Part shown: in pieces, positions 1 through 6,591 of the stretch
How positions within the stretch are numbered: position 1 is the first letter of the stretch
How the letters are laid out: the number at the start of each line of letters is the position of its first letter
Made by a program: the position numbers and the translations under genes
Notes under the pieces: model-generated
What the model was told of the DNA's origin: nothing
The model's database searches: none
The model's input: the letters and a program-made list of their open reading frames with translations, nothing else
Origin: a virus
Length of the DNA: 25,849 nt
Virus record (IMG/VR): IMGVR_UViG_3300021963_000584
Coordinates: 1 to 25,849 of that record
Strand: one strand, 5' to 3'

Positions 1-1
1 A

Positions 2-280
2 AAAAATGGTTCAGCTGACTTTACAGGATGGACATTGGTTGGTGAAGGACCATATCATACTTTATACCAAAAGCAAATAACGTTTACGGTACCATTTACA
101 GATAGTGCGTATACGGTTACATTACAAACTGTAAATTATCCTAACCCAGCTGGTGGTAGTGGTTCATCACATCCAGGATATTTATTCCCAATTAATAAAA
201 CAGCAAACGGTTTTAAAATTTATGTTCACACAATACCAGCCGACCTTGAATACATAGACTGGGTGGCAATTAAATACTAA
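2..280 (+). CDS. C-terminal fragment of a tail-fibre-like or surface protein (5' end outside window)
   Basis: The reading frame is open from the first bases of the window and stops at 278-280, so only the last 92 residues are seen. A TTG at 35 could be read as a start, but the frame upstream of it is open and plausible (NGSADFTGWTLV), so I treat the gene as running in from the left. The fragment is rich in beta-strand residues (T, V, Y, N, G) and ends in DWVAIKY. A terminal W-(I/V)-A-I motif is common in the last beta-strand of the C-terminal domains of phage tail fibres, where it packs the trimeric tip. The gene lies just upstream of the portal gene, in the same direction. A receptor-binding or virion-surface role is inference; the missing N-terminus would decide it. 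Confidence 0.5.
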   Translation, partial: KNGSADFTGWTLVGEGPYHTLYQKQITFTVPFTDSAYTVTLQTVNYPNPAGGSGSSHPGYLFPINKTANGFKIYVHTIPADLEYIDWVAIKY

Positions 281-300
281 GTGACCAAAACGCATAAAAA

Positions 301-308
301 TATATTTA
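301..308 (+). promoter_or_regulatory. TATATTTA box upstream of portal gene (candidate late promoter)
   Basis: The octamer TATATTTA ends 6 bases before the portal ATG at 315. It resembles the Bacteroidota -7 element TAnnTTTG except for the last base, and no TTTG lies 19 bases upstream. If initiation is 4-6 bases downstream of the box, the transcript would be essentially leaderless. The same octamer precedes five other rightward genes. Confidence 0.45.
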
Positions 309-314
309 TAACAA

Positions 315-1547
315 ATGTCAAATATGACCAATAGAAAAATTAATATAATTACAGAAGAAAAGTTATACGTACCTCAATTAATTGAAGTAACTACAAGACG
401 TGATGACTTTATCAAATACGGTGCTGATAATTTATTCCCAGACTATTTGCTTAGTTTGTTGGAAAAGTCATCCATCCACAAAAGCATCCAAACAGGTAAA
501 CAAGACATGGCTATGGGTGACGGTATAAAAGTCGCTACAGAAAATTTACCAGCTGACCAACAAGCCATCGTTAGCAAGTTCATGAACATGCCTAACCCAA
601 ATGAAAACATCGAAGATATAAGCTATAAAATATTTATGGACCTTATTATCTACGGTGCATATGCATTGAATATTATCTGGTCAAAAGATAGACAAACCAT
701 CGCTGAATTTTATCATATTGACTACGGTAAATTAAGATGCAGCAAACCAGATGAAGATGGTAATATGAATTATTATTATTACTGTGATGACTGGTCTGAT
801 ACCAAGAACAATGAAATTAAAAAAATTGCTCTATATAGCACAGATGAAAGAAAAGACCCATCACAAATAATGGTGGTTAAGGAATACAACCCAGCTGCAA
901 AATATTACGCAATTCCACAATATTCAGCTTCAATTCCATATGTGGAAATTGACTTTGAAATTGGTGCTTACCACTTGAACAACATCCAAAACCAATTATC
1001 ACCAAATTATATTATACAAATTAACACAGGTATTCCAGAAGAGGAAGAACAAGATGAGTTATTCAGACAATTTAAGTCTGAAATGACTGGAAAAAAAGGT
1101 CACAAGTTCGTTTTACTGTTTGGTAACGGCCAGGACCAAGCACCAACGTTTATTCCAATTGCAACTACAGATAGTGATAAGCAATTCTTGGTGTTGAATG
1201 AAGCTGTATTACAAGCATTGTGTACAGCTAACAAAGTAACATCACCGATGTTATTGGGTATTAAGACACCTGGTCAATTGGGTGGTCGTTCTGAATTGGT
1301 GGATGCCTATGACCTATACTATGCAACAGTTATCAACAAATTACAAAAACACGTATTAAAGTCTTATCACAAGATATTAACAATTAATGGCACAAGCGCA
1401 CAATTGGACTTTATCAAAGCTGAACCATTGCCATTCAATTTAACTGAACAGTCATTGTTGCAAGTGGCAACACCTAATGAAGTAAGGGACATGGTTGGAC
1501 TTGAACCAATTGAAACACAAAATAACCCAACCGAAACAGTAGAATAA
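315..1547 (+). CDS. Phage portal protein
   Basis: This 410-residue protein has the size and character of siphophage portal proteins, the dodecameric ring at the capsid vertex through which DNA enters and leaves. Features seen: an N-terminal region with the pattern FIKYGADNLFPDYL, an alpha/beta core with DLIIYGAYALNIIWSK (about residues 110-125), and the helical stretch VLNEAVLQALCTANKVTSPMLLGI (about 293-316). The last is typical of the portal core helix before a variable loop: ITxxFxVPxxLLG in HK97/PBSX-type portals, here ANKVTSPMLLGI. The C-terminal tail (LPFNLTEQSLLQVATPNEVRDMVGLEPIE) matches the usual portal ending in which a helix precedes an 'N-E-x-R-x-x-x-G-L-E-P' motif. The next gene starts at the stop codon, so the two are translationally coupled. 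The ATG at 315 is chosen because it directly follows the promoter-like box. Confidence 0.85.
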   Translation: MSNMTNRKINIITEEKLYVPQLIEVTTRRDDFIKYGADNLFPDYLLSLLEKSSIHKSIQTGKQDMAMGDGIKVATENLPADQQAIVSKFMNMPNPNENIEDISYKIFMDLIIYGAYALNIIWSKDRQTIAEFYHIDYGKLRCSKPDEDGNMNYYYYCDDWSDTKNNEIKKIALYSTDERKDPSQIMVVKEYNPAAKYYAIPQYSASIPYVEIDFEIGAYHLNNIQNQLSPNYIIQINTGIPEEEEQDELFRQFKSEMTGKKGHKFVLLFGNGQDQAPTFIPIATTDSDKQFLVLNEAVLQALCTANKVTSPMLLGIKTPGQLGGRSELVDAYDLYYATVINKLQKHVLKSYHKILTINGTSAQLDFIKAEPLPFNLTEQSLLQVATPNEVRDMVGLEPIETQNNPTETVE

Positions 1548-2134
1548 TGTCACAAGTACTATTTATATCCGAAACATTTTTACGTGAATACACCAACGTA
1601 GGTGCTAACGTACAAAACAACATTCTTACAAATTCAATTCGTAAGTCACAAACTATCAAAATACAAAGCATTTTGGGTAAGGCGTTATATGATAAAATTG
1701 ATAATGACTTATATAATGCTGGTGGTAGTGTTAGTGGTTTGACTGGTAACTATGCGATATTATTTACAGACTATGTTGTTCCTTGTTTAACAGCTTGGGC
1801 ATTCTACGAATGTATTGTACCACTTACATTGAAATTCACCAACAAAGGTATCAACCGTGCACAAGATAGTTACAGTGAAGGTATTGACTTGGAAACGATG
1901 AAATTTATCAGAAACGATGCACGTAATGAAGCCGAATGGCATAACCAACGTTTAACAACTTACTTGTGTAACAACACAGGTTTATTCCCAGAATATTCTG
2001 ACTATACCGCTAATGACTTATATCCTTCAACAAAGGCTGGTAGCTACGAAAGTGGTATCTATTTTAAAAAGCGTAAAAGCACCAACAATAATTTCTTCCC
2101 AGATAAGGATGACTATAACAAATTCACATTTTAA
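1547..2134 (+). CDS. Head-tail connector/adaptor-like protein
   Basis: This 195-residue protein overlaps the portal stop by one base (TAATG). Its N-terminal half has the layout of small helical head-tail adaptors: a first helix (FISETFLREYTNVGANVQNNILTNSIRKSQTIKIQSILGKALYDKI), a short loop, then a helical bundle (NYAILFTDYVVPCLTAWAFYECIVP). I recognise the 'sequence of turns ending in I-x-x-I-L-G-x-x-L-Y-x-x-I' as that of an adaptor family found next to portal genes in Bacteroidota phages. These adaptors form the ring under the portal and receive the tail. The C-terminal third (NNTGLFPEYSDYTANDLYPS...) is polar and aromatic and probably extended. The family is assigned from pattern and position, so the exact ring (adaptor or stopper) is uncertain. 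Confidence 0.65.
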   Translation: MSQVLFISETFLREYTNVGANVQNNILTNSIRKSQTIKIQSILGKALYDKIDNDLYNAGGSVSGLTGNYAILFTDYVVPCLTAWAFYECIVPLTLKFTNKGINRAQDSYSEGIDLETMKFIRNDARNEAEWHNQRLTTYLCNNTGLFPEYSDYTANDLYPSTKAGSYESGIYFKKRKSTNNNFFPDKDDYNKFTF

Positions 2135-2135
2135 T

Positions 2136-2300
2136 ATGAAAAAGGAACAAATACTATCTATTATCCGCCACACCCTAACATTTGCTGGTGGTATCTTAGT
2201 AACTAAAGGTTTAATTGATGAAGGCATGGCAACAGAAGTTGTTGGTGGACTTATGACACTTATCGGTACCATTTGGGGTATCGTTGATAAAAACAACTAA
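2136..2300 (+). CDS. Small holin-like membrane protein (Pam3-gp28-like)
   Basis: The start is the ATG at 2136, one base after the connector stop, giving 54 residues; the frame runs further upstream but inside the connector gene. The protein has a charged N-terminus (MKKEQILSIIRHTL), a hydrophobic segment TFAGGILVTKGLI, a short hinge (DEGMATEVVG) and a second hydrophobic segment GLMTLIGTIWGIVDKNN. The pattern R-x-x-L-T-x-x-G-G-x-L-x-x-x-G, then a G-x-x-x-T-x-x-G-x-x-W segment, is that of small two-helix putative phage holins of the Pam3-gp28 type. Holins permeabilise the inner membrane at the end of infection. A second membrane protein lies just downstream, so this could be a holin/antiholin-type pair. 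No endolysin is visible in the window. Confidence 0.6.
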   Translation: MKKEQILSIIRHTLTFAGGILVTKGLIDEGMATEVVGGLMTLIGTIWGIVDKNN

Positions 2301-2302
2301 GA

Positions 2303-2479
2303 ATGGGTTTAGGTGACTTTGTAGAGGCTTTCATCAAGGTGGTGACACTAGGACAAGGAAAACGCATTGCAAACGCTGTAGCACACTTATTTGGTTATGA
2401 AGACTGTGGGTGTAATAGAAGACGTATATGGTTAAATAATTTATTCAAACCTAAACATAAGAAAAGATACCCAATTTAA
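2303..2479 (+). CDS. Small cysteine-containing protein, conserved-looking, function unknown
   Basis: ATG at 2303 follows the upstream stop by two bases and the gene ends two bases before the next ATG, so it sits tightly in the cluster. It encodes 58 residues: an N-terminal amphipathic helix (GDFVEAFIKVVTLGQGKRIANAVAHLFG) followed by the compact motif EDCGCNRRRIWLNNLF and a basic tail (KPKHKKRYPI). The CGC-N-RRR-x-WLN motif looks like a short metal- or nucleic-acid-binding knuckle. I have seen similar small proteins among head genes of Bacteroidota phages, but no function is known to me. The gene is below common length cut-offs and easily missed. Confidence 0.7.
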   Translation: MGLGDFVEAFIKVVTLGQGKRIANAVAHLFGYEDCGCNRRRIWLNNLFKPKHKKRYPI

Positions 2480-2480
2480 A

Positions 2481-2603
2481 ATGGCATACAAAAAAAATAC
2501 AAAAAAATTACAAGAAGCGGTTATTAAATTGCAACAAATAAAACAAAGTGAGAAAGATGAAAACAGTTTACGAAGCATTGAACCATCTAGGAATAAACGT
2601 TAG
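2481..2603 (+). CDS. Very small lysine-rich protein, function unknown
   Basis: ATG at 2481 is one base after the preceding stop. The frame encodes 40 residues (MAYKKNTKKLQEAVIKLQQI...), predicted as one basic amphipathic helix, and overlaps the start of the next membrane-protein gene by 47 bases. In favour: the start fits the tight spacing of its neighbours. Against: the long overlap, and a C-terminus (SLRSIEPSRNKR) that reads like an out-of-frame shadow of the next gene. It may be a real small protein or a translation-coupling device for the gene downstream. Confidence 0.4.
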   Translation: MAYKKNTKKLQEAVIKLQQIKQSEKDENSLRSIEPSRNKR

Positions 2604-2835
2604 TCTAATTATTGGTGGGTTAATTGGTGCGTTCATTGGAATGAAACCAAACCTTCCATGGTGGAAGCAAGTGATCAGCGTTGTGATGGGTGCATTCATA
2701 GCAAATTACACAGCACCGCTTATAGTTAACCTATTTGGTTTAGGCCAGGATACATTACCAGGTGTTGGTTTTGTCGCTGGTTATAGTGGACGTGAAATGC
2801 TAAATTATATAATGACCAAATTAAAGAAAAAATAA
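2557..2835 (+). CDS. Small three-segment membrane protein (second holin-like protein)
   Basis: The chosen start is the ATG at 2557 (92 residues); a GTG at 2548 would add three residues. The protein has hydrophobic stretches at about residues 14-28 (INVSLIIGGLIGAFIGM), 39-58 (ISVVMGAFIANYTAPLIVNL) and 66-78 (LPGVGFVAGYSGRE), and ends in a lysine run (TKLKKK), as many holins do. The topology and size resemble class I phage holins. With the holin-like gene at 2136, the head region carries two membrane proteins, an unusual place for a lysis cassette. A virion or DNA-entry membrane role cannot be excluded. Confidence 0.55.
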   Translation: MKTVYEALNHLGINVSLIIGGLIGAFIGMKPNLPWWKQVISVVMGAFIANYTAPLIVNLFGLGQDTLPGVGFVAGYSGREMLNYIMTKLKKK

Positions 2836-2836
2836 G

Positions 2837-2980
2837 ATGGCAAAGGCTAAAGCAATTAAAGAAGCAAAGCGTTGGGTTGCAAAACCAAAGACAAAACGTA
2901 AAGGTGTGCATAGTAAATGCAAAGCATCCAAACACAAAGGAAGTAAGAACTATCTGAAACGTAACAAGGGTCAGGGTTAA
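2837..2980 (+). CDS. Small highly basic protein, function unknown
   Basis: ATG at 2837 is one base after the preceding stop; the product has 47 residues, about 40% of them lysine or arginine. The C-terminal half has the run KRKGVHSKCKASKHKGSKNY followed by LKRNKGQG. A pattern of this kind (K-x-K-G-V-H-x-K-x-K-x-S-x-x-K-x-S-K-N-Y-x-K-x-x-x-G-Q-G) is one I associate with small basic proteins in head clusters of Bacteroidota phages. Binding to packaged DNA or RNA is a guess from the charge alone. Another small basic protein, unrelated in sequence, is at 21524-21634. Confidence 0.65.
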   Translation: MAKAKAIKEAKRWVAKPKTKRKGVHSKCKASKHKGSKNYLKRNKGQG

Positions 2981-3005
2981 GAAATGGGACATATATACCT
3001 AATAG

Positions 3006-3013
3006 TATATTTA
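3006..3013 (+). promoter_or_regulatory. TATATTTA box upstream of scaffold/capsid genes (candidate late promoter)
   Basis: The octamer lies in the only sizeable gap (2981-3046) of the head cluster, 33 bases before the ATG at 3047. No TTTG is seen at the -33 position. It would allow separate, high expression of the scaffold, capsid and tail-tube genes. The leader after it is very A-rich (AATAAAAAAAAATTT), which in Bacteroidota favours translation in place of a Shine-Dalgarno sequence. Confidence 0.4.
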
Positions 3014-3046
3014 CCAGTATAATAAGCTTATAATAAAAAAAAATTT

Positions 3047-3601
3047 ATGAACAAATTACAAAAAATAGCTGAAATTTTAGGTTTGACGTTATCTAGTAAT
3101 GTTGTTGAAGAAACTTTGTCAGCAGAAATGATGACCAAAGACGGTGCAAAACTATACACAGAAGCTGAAGGCTTCGTGGTAGGTGCTGCTGTTATGGTTG
3201 TTATGGAAGACGGTTCAATGGTCCCAGCTATGGCTGGTGAAGTTGAAATGGAAGACGGTTCAATTCTTGTTTTTGATGAAGCTGGTGTTATCTTAGAAAT
3301 TAAGGTAGTTGAACCAGTAGAACCAGTTGAACCAGTAGAACCAGCAGCTGAAGAATTGAATGATGACGAACCAGTTGCATTCACTTTATCAGAAGAAGAC
3401 TACAACACATTAGTTGAAAGAATTGCAAAACTAGAAGAAGTATTGTTGGGTGCCGTTGAAGCATTGAACAACACTAACAAAAACTTGGTCGAAAAAGTTG
3501 AAACGTTAAGCGCACAACCTGCTGCTGAACCAGTTAAAACTAGAAAGCCTTTGAAAGAAGAAAATGCCTTGGCTGGCTTGAAATTGCCAAAAAGAAATTA
3601 A
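3047..3601 (+). CDS. Putative head scaffolding or head-associated protein
   Basis: The 184-residue acidic protein sits directly before the major capsid gene, the usual scaffold position. Residues 28-86 hold a beta-rich region with two copies of a Val-Met-Glu-Asp-Gly-Ser unit (MEDGSMVPAMAGEVEMEDGS), suggestive of a small beta-barrel. Residues 88-99 are four repeats of V-E-P. Residues about 115-156 are a likely coiled coil (LSEEDYNTLVERIAKLEEVLLGAVEALNN...). The tail is basic (RKPLKEENALAGLKLPKRN). A helical middle plus a basic capsid-binding tail is the usual plan of scaffolds, which guide procapsid assembly and are then removed. No protease domain is present here; the protease is encoded far away at 19201. 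The beta repeat could instead mark a decoration protein, so the call rests mainly on position. Confidence 0.5.
   Translation: MNKLQKIAEILGLTLSSNVVEETLSAEMMTKDGAKLYTEAEGFVVGAAVMVVMEDGSMVPAMAGEVEMEDGSILVFDEAGVILEIKVVEPVEPVEPVEPAAEELNDDEPVAFTLSEEDYNTLVERIAKLEEVLLGAVEALNNTNKNLVEKVETLSAQPAAEPVKTRKPLKEENALAGLKLPKRN
3308..3343 (+). repeat. Four tandem 9-bp repeats (GTWGAACCA) coding for VEP units
   Basis: Four copies of GT(A/T)GAACCA in frame encode Val-Glu-Pro four times, forming a rigid acidic spacer between the beta-rich region and the coiled coil of the scaffold-like protein. Because the copies are nearly identical, their number could vary between relatives by slippage without breaking the frame. 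Confidence 0.85.
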
Positions 3602-3634
3602 TAATAAAACTAAACTAAAAAAACAAATTAAATT
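3602..3634 (+). promoter_or_regulatory. A-rich leader of the major capsid gene
   Basis: The 33 bases before the capsid ATG are almost all A and T, with no Shine-Dalgarno sequence. A similar A-rich stretch precedes the tail-tube gene (4526-4570), and both end in A(A)ATT before ATG. In Bacteroidota such A/T-rich, unstructured leaders raise translation, fitting the high copy number of these two proteins. No clear promoter box is seen here. Confidence 0.4.
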
Positions 3635-4525
3635 ATGTCATTAGTAGTAACAGGGTTAACCGCTTACGCAAAAGCTGAAGGTTTCCCACTTATCGTGTCA
3701 GCTGTAACACGTGGCAATACAGCAAACTACGCTAACATCGTTAGTGGGTTGAAAGGTACTGGACTTGTACCATTTTTAAGTTCATCTGTAACATTGGCCG
3801 CTGGTGGTACATGTTCATTTACAAATAACGGAACATCAACTTTTTCTGAAGTAGAAATTGCAGTTAAACCTGTAGAATTTATGGAAGCTATCTGTGTTGG
3901 TGCATTAGAAGGTAAAGCTATGATGTATGAAGTAGCTGGTTACGATGCTATTCCTTACACTGAACAATTCTTGCAAGACAAAGCTGACCAAATTTCTAAG
4001 AAATTGGACGGTTTATACTGGTTAGGTTCAGTAGCTGGTGGTGATGTTTTTTCTGGTTTCGTTGCACAAGCAACTGCTGCTTCTAAATTAAACACTATCA
4101 CTGGTTCAACTTCTTCAGTTTATGATGCTATTGACTTAGCTATCGATACAGCTGTAGCTGTTGACAGTACTTTCGAAAGTTCTGATAGCGTTGCTATCTT
4201 CTTGAACTATGCGAAATACCGTACATTACAAAAAGAATTAGTTGCTAAGAACCTATACCATTTTGGTCCTGGTGCTTATGAGGCTGGTAACATGGAAATT
4301 TTATTCCCTGGAACAAAAATTAAAGTTATCCCAACTGAAGGTTTAGCTGGTCACTCTTTCTTGTACTTGGCTGATACTGCACACTTGCACATTGGTACAA
4401 ACTTGGCTTCTGAAGCTGAAGGTTTGAACGTATACCATGACCAAATTACAAACAACATCTACTTACGTTCACAGTTCTACGCTGGAACAGGTGTTTCTAA
4501 AGTAATTTTCAAGAAAGCTTGCTAA
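3635..4525 (+). CDS. Major capsid protein (HK97-fold type, inferred)
   Basis: The 296-residue protein follows the scaffold-like gene and precedes the tail-tube-like gene, the expected major-capsid slot. Seen in the sequence: a polar, Gly/Ala/Thr-rich N-terminus, a long helix-like stretch (EQFLQDKADQISKKLDGLYWLG, about residues 110-131) that could be the spine helix of an HK97 fold, an alpha/beta region around SVAIFLNYAKYRTLQKELVAKN, and a C-terminal beta region (NMEILFPGTKIKVIPTEGL..., YHDQITNNIYLRSQFYAGTGVSKV). The motif 'I-x-L-R-S-x-F-x-x-G-x-x-x' near the end matches the closing strand of many HK97-type capsid proteins. Codon choice is very uniform (GGT, GCT, AAC, TTC), consistent with high expression. 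A fold prediction would confirm the call. Confidence 0.75.
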   Translation: MSLVVTGLTAYAKAEGFPLIVSAVTRGNTANYANIVSGLKGTGLVPFLSSSVTLAAGGTCSFTNNGTSTFSEVEIAVKPVEFMEAICVGALEGKAMMYEVAGYDAIPYTEQFLQDKADQISKKLDGLYWLGSVAGGDVFSGFVAQATAASKLNTITGSTSSVYDAIDLAIDTAVAVDSTFESSDSVAIFLNYAKYRTLQKELVAKNLYHFGPGAYEAGNMEILFPGTKIKVIPTEGLAGHSFLYLADTAHLHIGTNLASEAEGLNVYHDQITNNIYLRSQFYAGTGVSKVIFKKAC

Positions 4526-4570
4526 TAGCAATTAATAATAAAATATAAACAAATTTAAAAATTAAAAATT

Positions 4571-5146
4571 ATGTCATATACTCCACTTACATGTATCTTA
4601 TCAGAAGGTCTTAACCTTACTGGTTGTACTAAAGACAATACAGGTGGTGTTGAACAAGTAATTTTTGCTAACTTCAAAGATGTAGTTCCAGCTGGTACCC
4701 CAACTGGTTTCACATACGACAGTACAACTGGTGAAGTTACAAATATTGTTACTGGATCAACTGCTGCTGACTGGTATATTTTTGACACAGTTAAAGAAAC
4801 TTCTTCATTAGCTGAAGCGGTTGCTGTAAACGTTCAAAATGGTACAATGTCATTCACCCCAACTGTATCGTTGGTAATGAATAAAATGAACACACAAAAA
4901 AGAAACCTTATCCACATGTTGGCTTTAGGTATCTTGGTTGCTGTTGTTAAAGACAATAACGGTATCTACTGGTTAGTAGGTCAGAAAAAAGGTTTAGATG
5001 TAACTGCTGTTGACAACAACACTGGTACTGCATTGGGTGACAGAAACGGTTCAACAGTTACGTTGACTGGTGCTGAAAGCTTACCAATGGCTGCTTTATC
5101 TGCCGCTGCTGTAGCGCAATTGAAATTAGTTGCTGCTTACGTATAA
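4571..5146 (+). CDS. Putative major tail tube protein
   Basis: The 191-residue beta-rich protein follows the capsid gene. Its middle contains SFTPTVSLVMNKMNTQKRNLIHMLALGILVAVVKDNNGIYWLVGQKKGLDVTAV, then TGTALGDRNGSTVTLTGAESLPM. The pattern V-K-D-N-N-G-x-Y-W-x-x-G-x-x-x-G, then T-G-x-x-x-x-D-x-N-G, then a G-x-E-x-x-P strand, is one I associate with tail-tube proteins of Bacteroidota siphophages, whose hexameric rings stack to form the tube. It shares the A-rich leader and strong codon bias of the capsid gene, as expected for an abundant virion protein, and is followed by a strong terminator. A decoration protein is the main alternative, as the gene lies far from the other tail genes. Confidence 0.65.
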   Translation: MSYTPLTCILSEGLNLTGCTKDNTGGVEQVIFANFKDVVPAGTPTGFTYDSTTGEVTNIVTGSTAADWYIFDTVKETSSLAEAVAVNVQNGTMSFTPTVSLVMNKMNTQKRNLIHMLALGILVAVVKDNNGIYWLVGQKKGLDVTAVDNNTGTALGDRNGSTVTLTGAESLPMAALSAAAVAQLKLVAAYV

Positions 5147-5169
5147 TTCCGTATCATCGAATTAATAAG

Positions 5170-5200
5170 ACCCCTGGCATTACGCTGGGGGTTTTTTTTT
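5170..5200 (+). terminator. Rho-independent terminator after the head/tail-tube genes
   Basis: A 9-bp stem (5' arm 5170-5178 ACCCCTGGC, loop ATTAC, 3' arm 5184-5192 GCTGGGGGT, two G-T pairs) runs into an uninterrupted T9 tract (5192-5200). It separates the highly expressed structural genes from the sigma/terminase transcription unit. Confidence 0.9.
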
Positions 5201-5208
5201 ACCCATTA

Positions 5209-5238
5209 TTTGTCTTTTGCGGTTTTGGCTTATATTTA
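5209..5238 (+). promoter_or_regulatory. Candidate promoter of the sigma/terminase operon
   Basis: TTTG at 5209-5212 and TATATTTA at 5231-5238 are separated by 18 bases. This is the only one of the six TATATTTA sites with a -33-like TTTG at roughly the right distance. It directly follows the terminator and precedes the sigma-like gene, so the new transcription unit should start here. Confidence 0.5.
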
Positions 5239-5252
5239 TATTAAAGGTAAAT

Positions 5253-5756
5253 TTGAATATTAACGAATATATAACGAAGAATTATAATACTTTATATCAA
5301 GCCGCTAAAAATATAACAAAGGGTCATGCTCTCACCGATGACTTATTTAGCCATTGTATAGAAGTATTATTAACAGATAAGGATGGTGAAAAAATACAAC
5401 AACTTATTGACAAAAACCAACTACATTATTATTTTACAGCGATACTAATTAGAAATTATCATTCATCCACATCTAGGTTTCATTACATATACCGCAAACC
5501 AAGCGATATGATAAGTGATAAGGATGTTTATCTAGTGGAATTACCAGAGGATGAATTTGATGGTCTTAAAGAAGCTAAAATTGAATTTATCGAAAAGGAA
5601 ATTGAACACCTTGACTGGTACGATAAACAATTGGTTAAATTATATTTTTATGATAACCTGTCATATAGAAAAATAGCTGAATTAACCAAGATACCCAAAA
5701 CATCAATTTACAATGGTATCACATCAATTAAAAACAAAATTAAAAACAAATTATAA
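5253..5756 (+). CDS. RNA polymerase sigma-factor-like protein (ECF-type layout)
   Basis: I place the start at the TTG at 5253 (167 residues). An AAAGG at 5243-5247 stands 5 bases before it, one of the few Shine-Dalgarno-like sequences in the window, and the longer frame from 5217 would read through the promoter. The N-terminal half (YNTLYQAAKNITKGHALTDDLFSHCIEVLL) resembles sigma region 2, with the usual 'D-D-L-x-x-x-x-x-x-x-L' helix. The last 48 residues (from LDWYDKQLVKLYFYDNLSYRKIAE) resemble region 4: a short helix, the turn 'LSYRKIAELTKIPKTSIYN', then a basic recognition helix ending KNKIKNKL. It probably redirects host RNA polymerase or acts as a DNA-binding transcription regulator. As first gene of the unit carrying the terminase genes, it could drive the TATATTTA sites, which is inference. 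Confidence 0.65.
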   Translation: MNINEYITKNYNTLYQAAKNITKGHALTDDLFSHCIEVLLTDKDGEKIQQLIDKNQLHYYFTAILIRNYHSSTSRFHYIYRKPSDMISDKDVYLVELPEDEFDGLKEAKIEFIEKEIEHLDWYDKQLVKLYFYDNLSYRKIAELTKIPKTSIYNGITSIKNKIKNKL

Positions 5757-6001
5757 TGGGTATTAAGAAATTTACATTTACAAAAGAAAATTATGAATTA
5801 GGGAAAGCCTATCTTCAAGAAATTGAAGGCGCTTATGAATTAACACATGACCAAATGATAAGACTTCACCAAATATCAACAGAATTGGGTGAATATAGTG
5901 TACCAGGTGCGTGTCCAACATGTAATAGACGTGCAAGGGTATTTATCACAGCATATGTTAATGAATATGAAAGGGTGGTTATAAATGGTGAAGATGAATA
6001 A
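5756..6001 (+). CDS. Small protein with one CPTC cysteine pair, function unknown
   Basis: The ATG overlaps the sigma-gene stop (TAATG), and the stop overlaps the next ATG in the same way, so it is embedded in a translationally coupled operon. The 81-residue product has a helical, charged first half and a single C-P-T-C pair at residues 53 and 56 followed by a basic patch (NRRARVF). One pair is half of a zinc ribbon; two copies, or a partner, could complete the site. The next gene has a full set of four cysteines. I do not recognise a family. Confidence 0.6.
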   Translation: MGIKKFTFTKENYELGKAYLQEIEGAYELTHDQMIRLHQISTELGEYSVPGACPTCNRRARVFITAYVNEYERVVINGEDE

Positions 6002-6591
6002 TGGCTAAGAAGATAGAAAGAAAAAGCAAGTTAACCAAAATTACTTCTGAAGACCTTTACAAAAAGACAAAGAATGATGGCACAACAGATGAACGTTCAA
6101 ATAGAGCAAGTACAACAGACTATGTTGGCCTAACCTTTGAATGTAACTATGACACGTTTTTGGTTATAGCTGAAGCTGATAGGGTGTTATCAAAGAATGG
6201 TAAACACCTATATAGAAACTTTCATGTTAGATGCGTTGCATGTGGTACAGAAAGGGAAACATTAATAGCATCGCTAATAGGTAAAGGTGTGGCTTGTAGG
6301 GAATGTCAAACAACAGTTAGGGGTGTAAGGTTAGACTTATCAAAACCACCAATTACATTGGAAGGTAAAATTGAAGCGATGCATGAAATAAACCAAATAT
6401 GGGATGAAATGAAACGCATGGCCAAAGCTGGACAACTAACTAAATATCTTGTAAAAAAGTTTGACGTTAATGAATACCTAATTAATGATGAAGAAGAAGA
6501 TAAACCAAATGAAATGGTCGATGATAGCGATGATATTAACTATGACGATATTAATATTAATTGGGATGAAGAAATTAAAAAATATCTATAA
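6001..6591 (+). CDS. Zinc-ribbon-like protein with acidic tail, function unknown
   Basis: The 196-residue protein is coupled to both neighbours through TAATG overlaps. A basic start (MAKKIERKSKLTK) is followed by a beta-rich part with cysteines at 78, 81, 99 and 102 (CVAC...CREC), a plausible four-cysteine zinc ribbon. After a helix (EAMHEINQIWDEMKRMAKAGQL) comes a strongly acidic C-terminus (about residues 160-196, many D/E). Zinc ribbons often bind nucleic acid, and acidic tails often compete with it or bind a basic partner. The position before the terminase genes is compatible with a role in packaging or late transcription, but nothing in the sequence proves either. Confidence 0.6.
   Translation: MAKKIERKSKLTKITSEDLYKKTKNDGTTDERSNRASTTDYVGLTFECNYDTFLVIAEADRVLSKNGKHLYRNFHVRCVACGTERETLIASLIGKGVACRECQTTVRGVRLDLSKPPITLEGKIEAMHEINQIWDEMKRMAKAGQLTKYLVKKFDVNEYLINDEEEDKPNEMVDDSDDINYDDININWDEEIKKYL

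Noticed and set aside
2726-2992. Leftward frame of 88 residues across the small-gene cluster
   Set aside because: It is opposite well-spaced rightward genes, has a Phe/Cys-rich composition typical of antisense, and no promoter.
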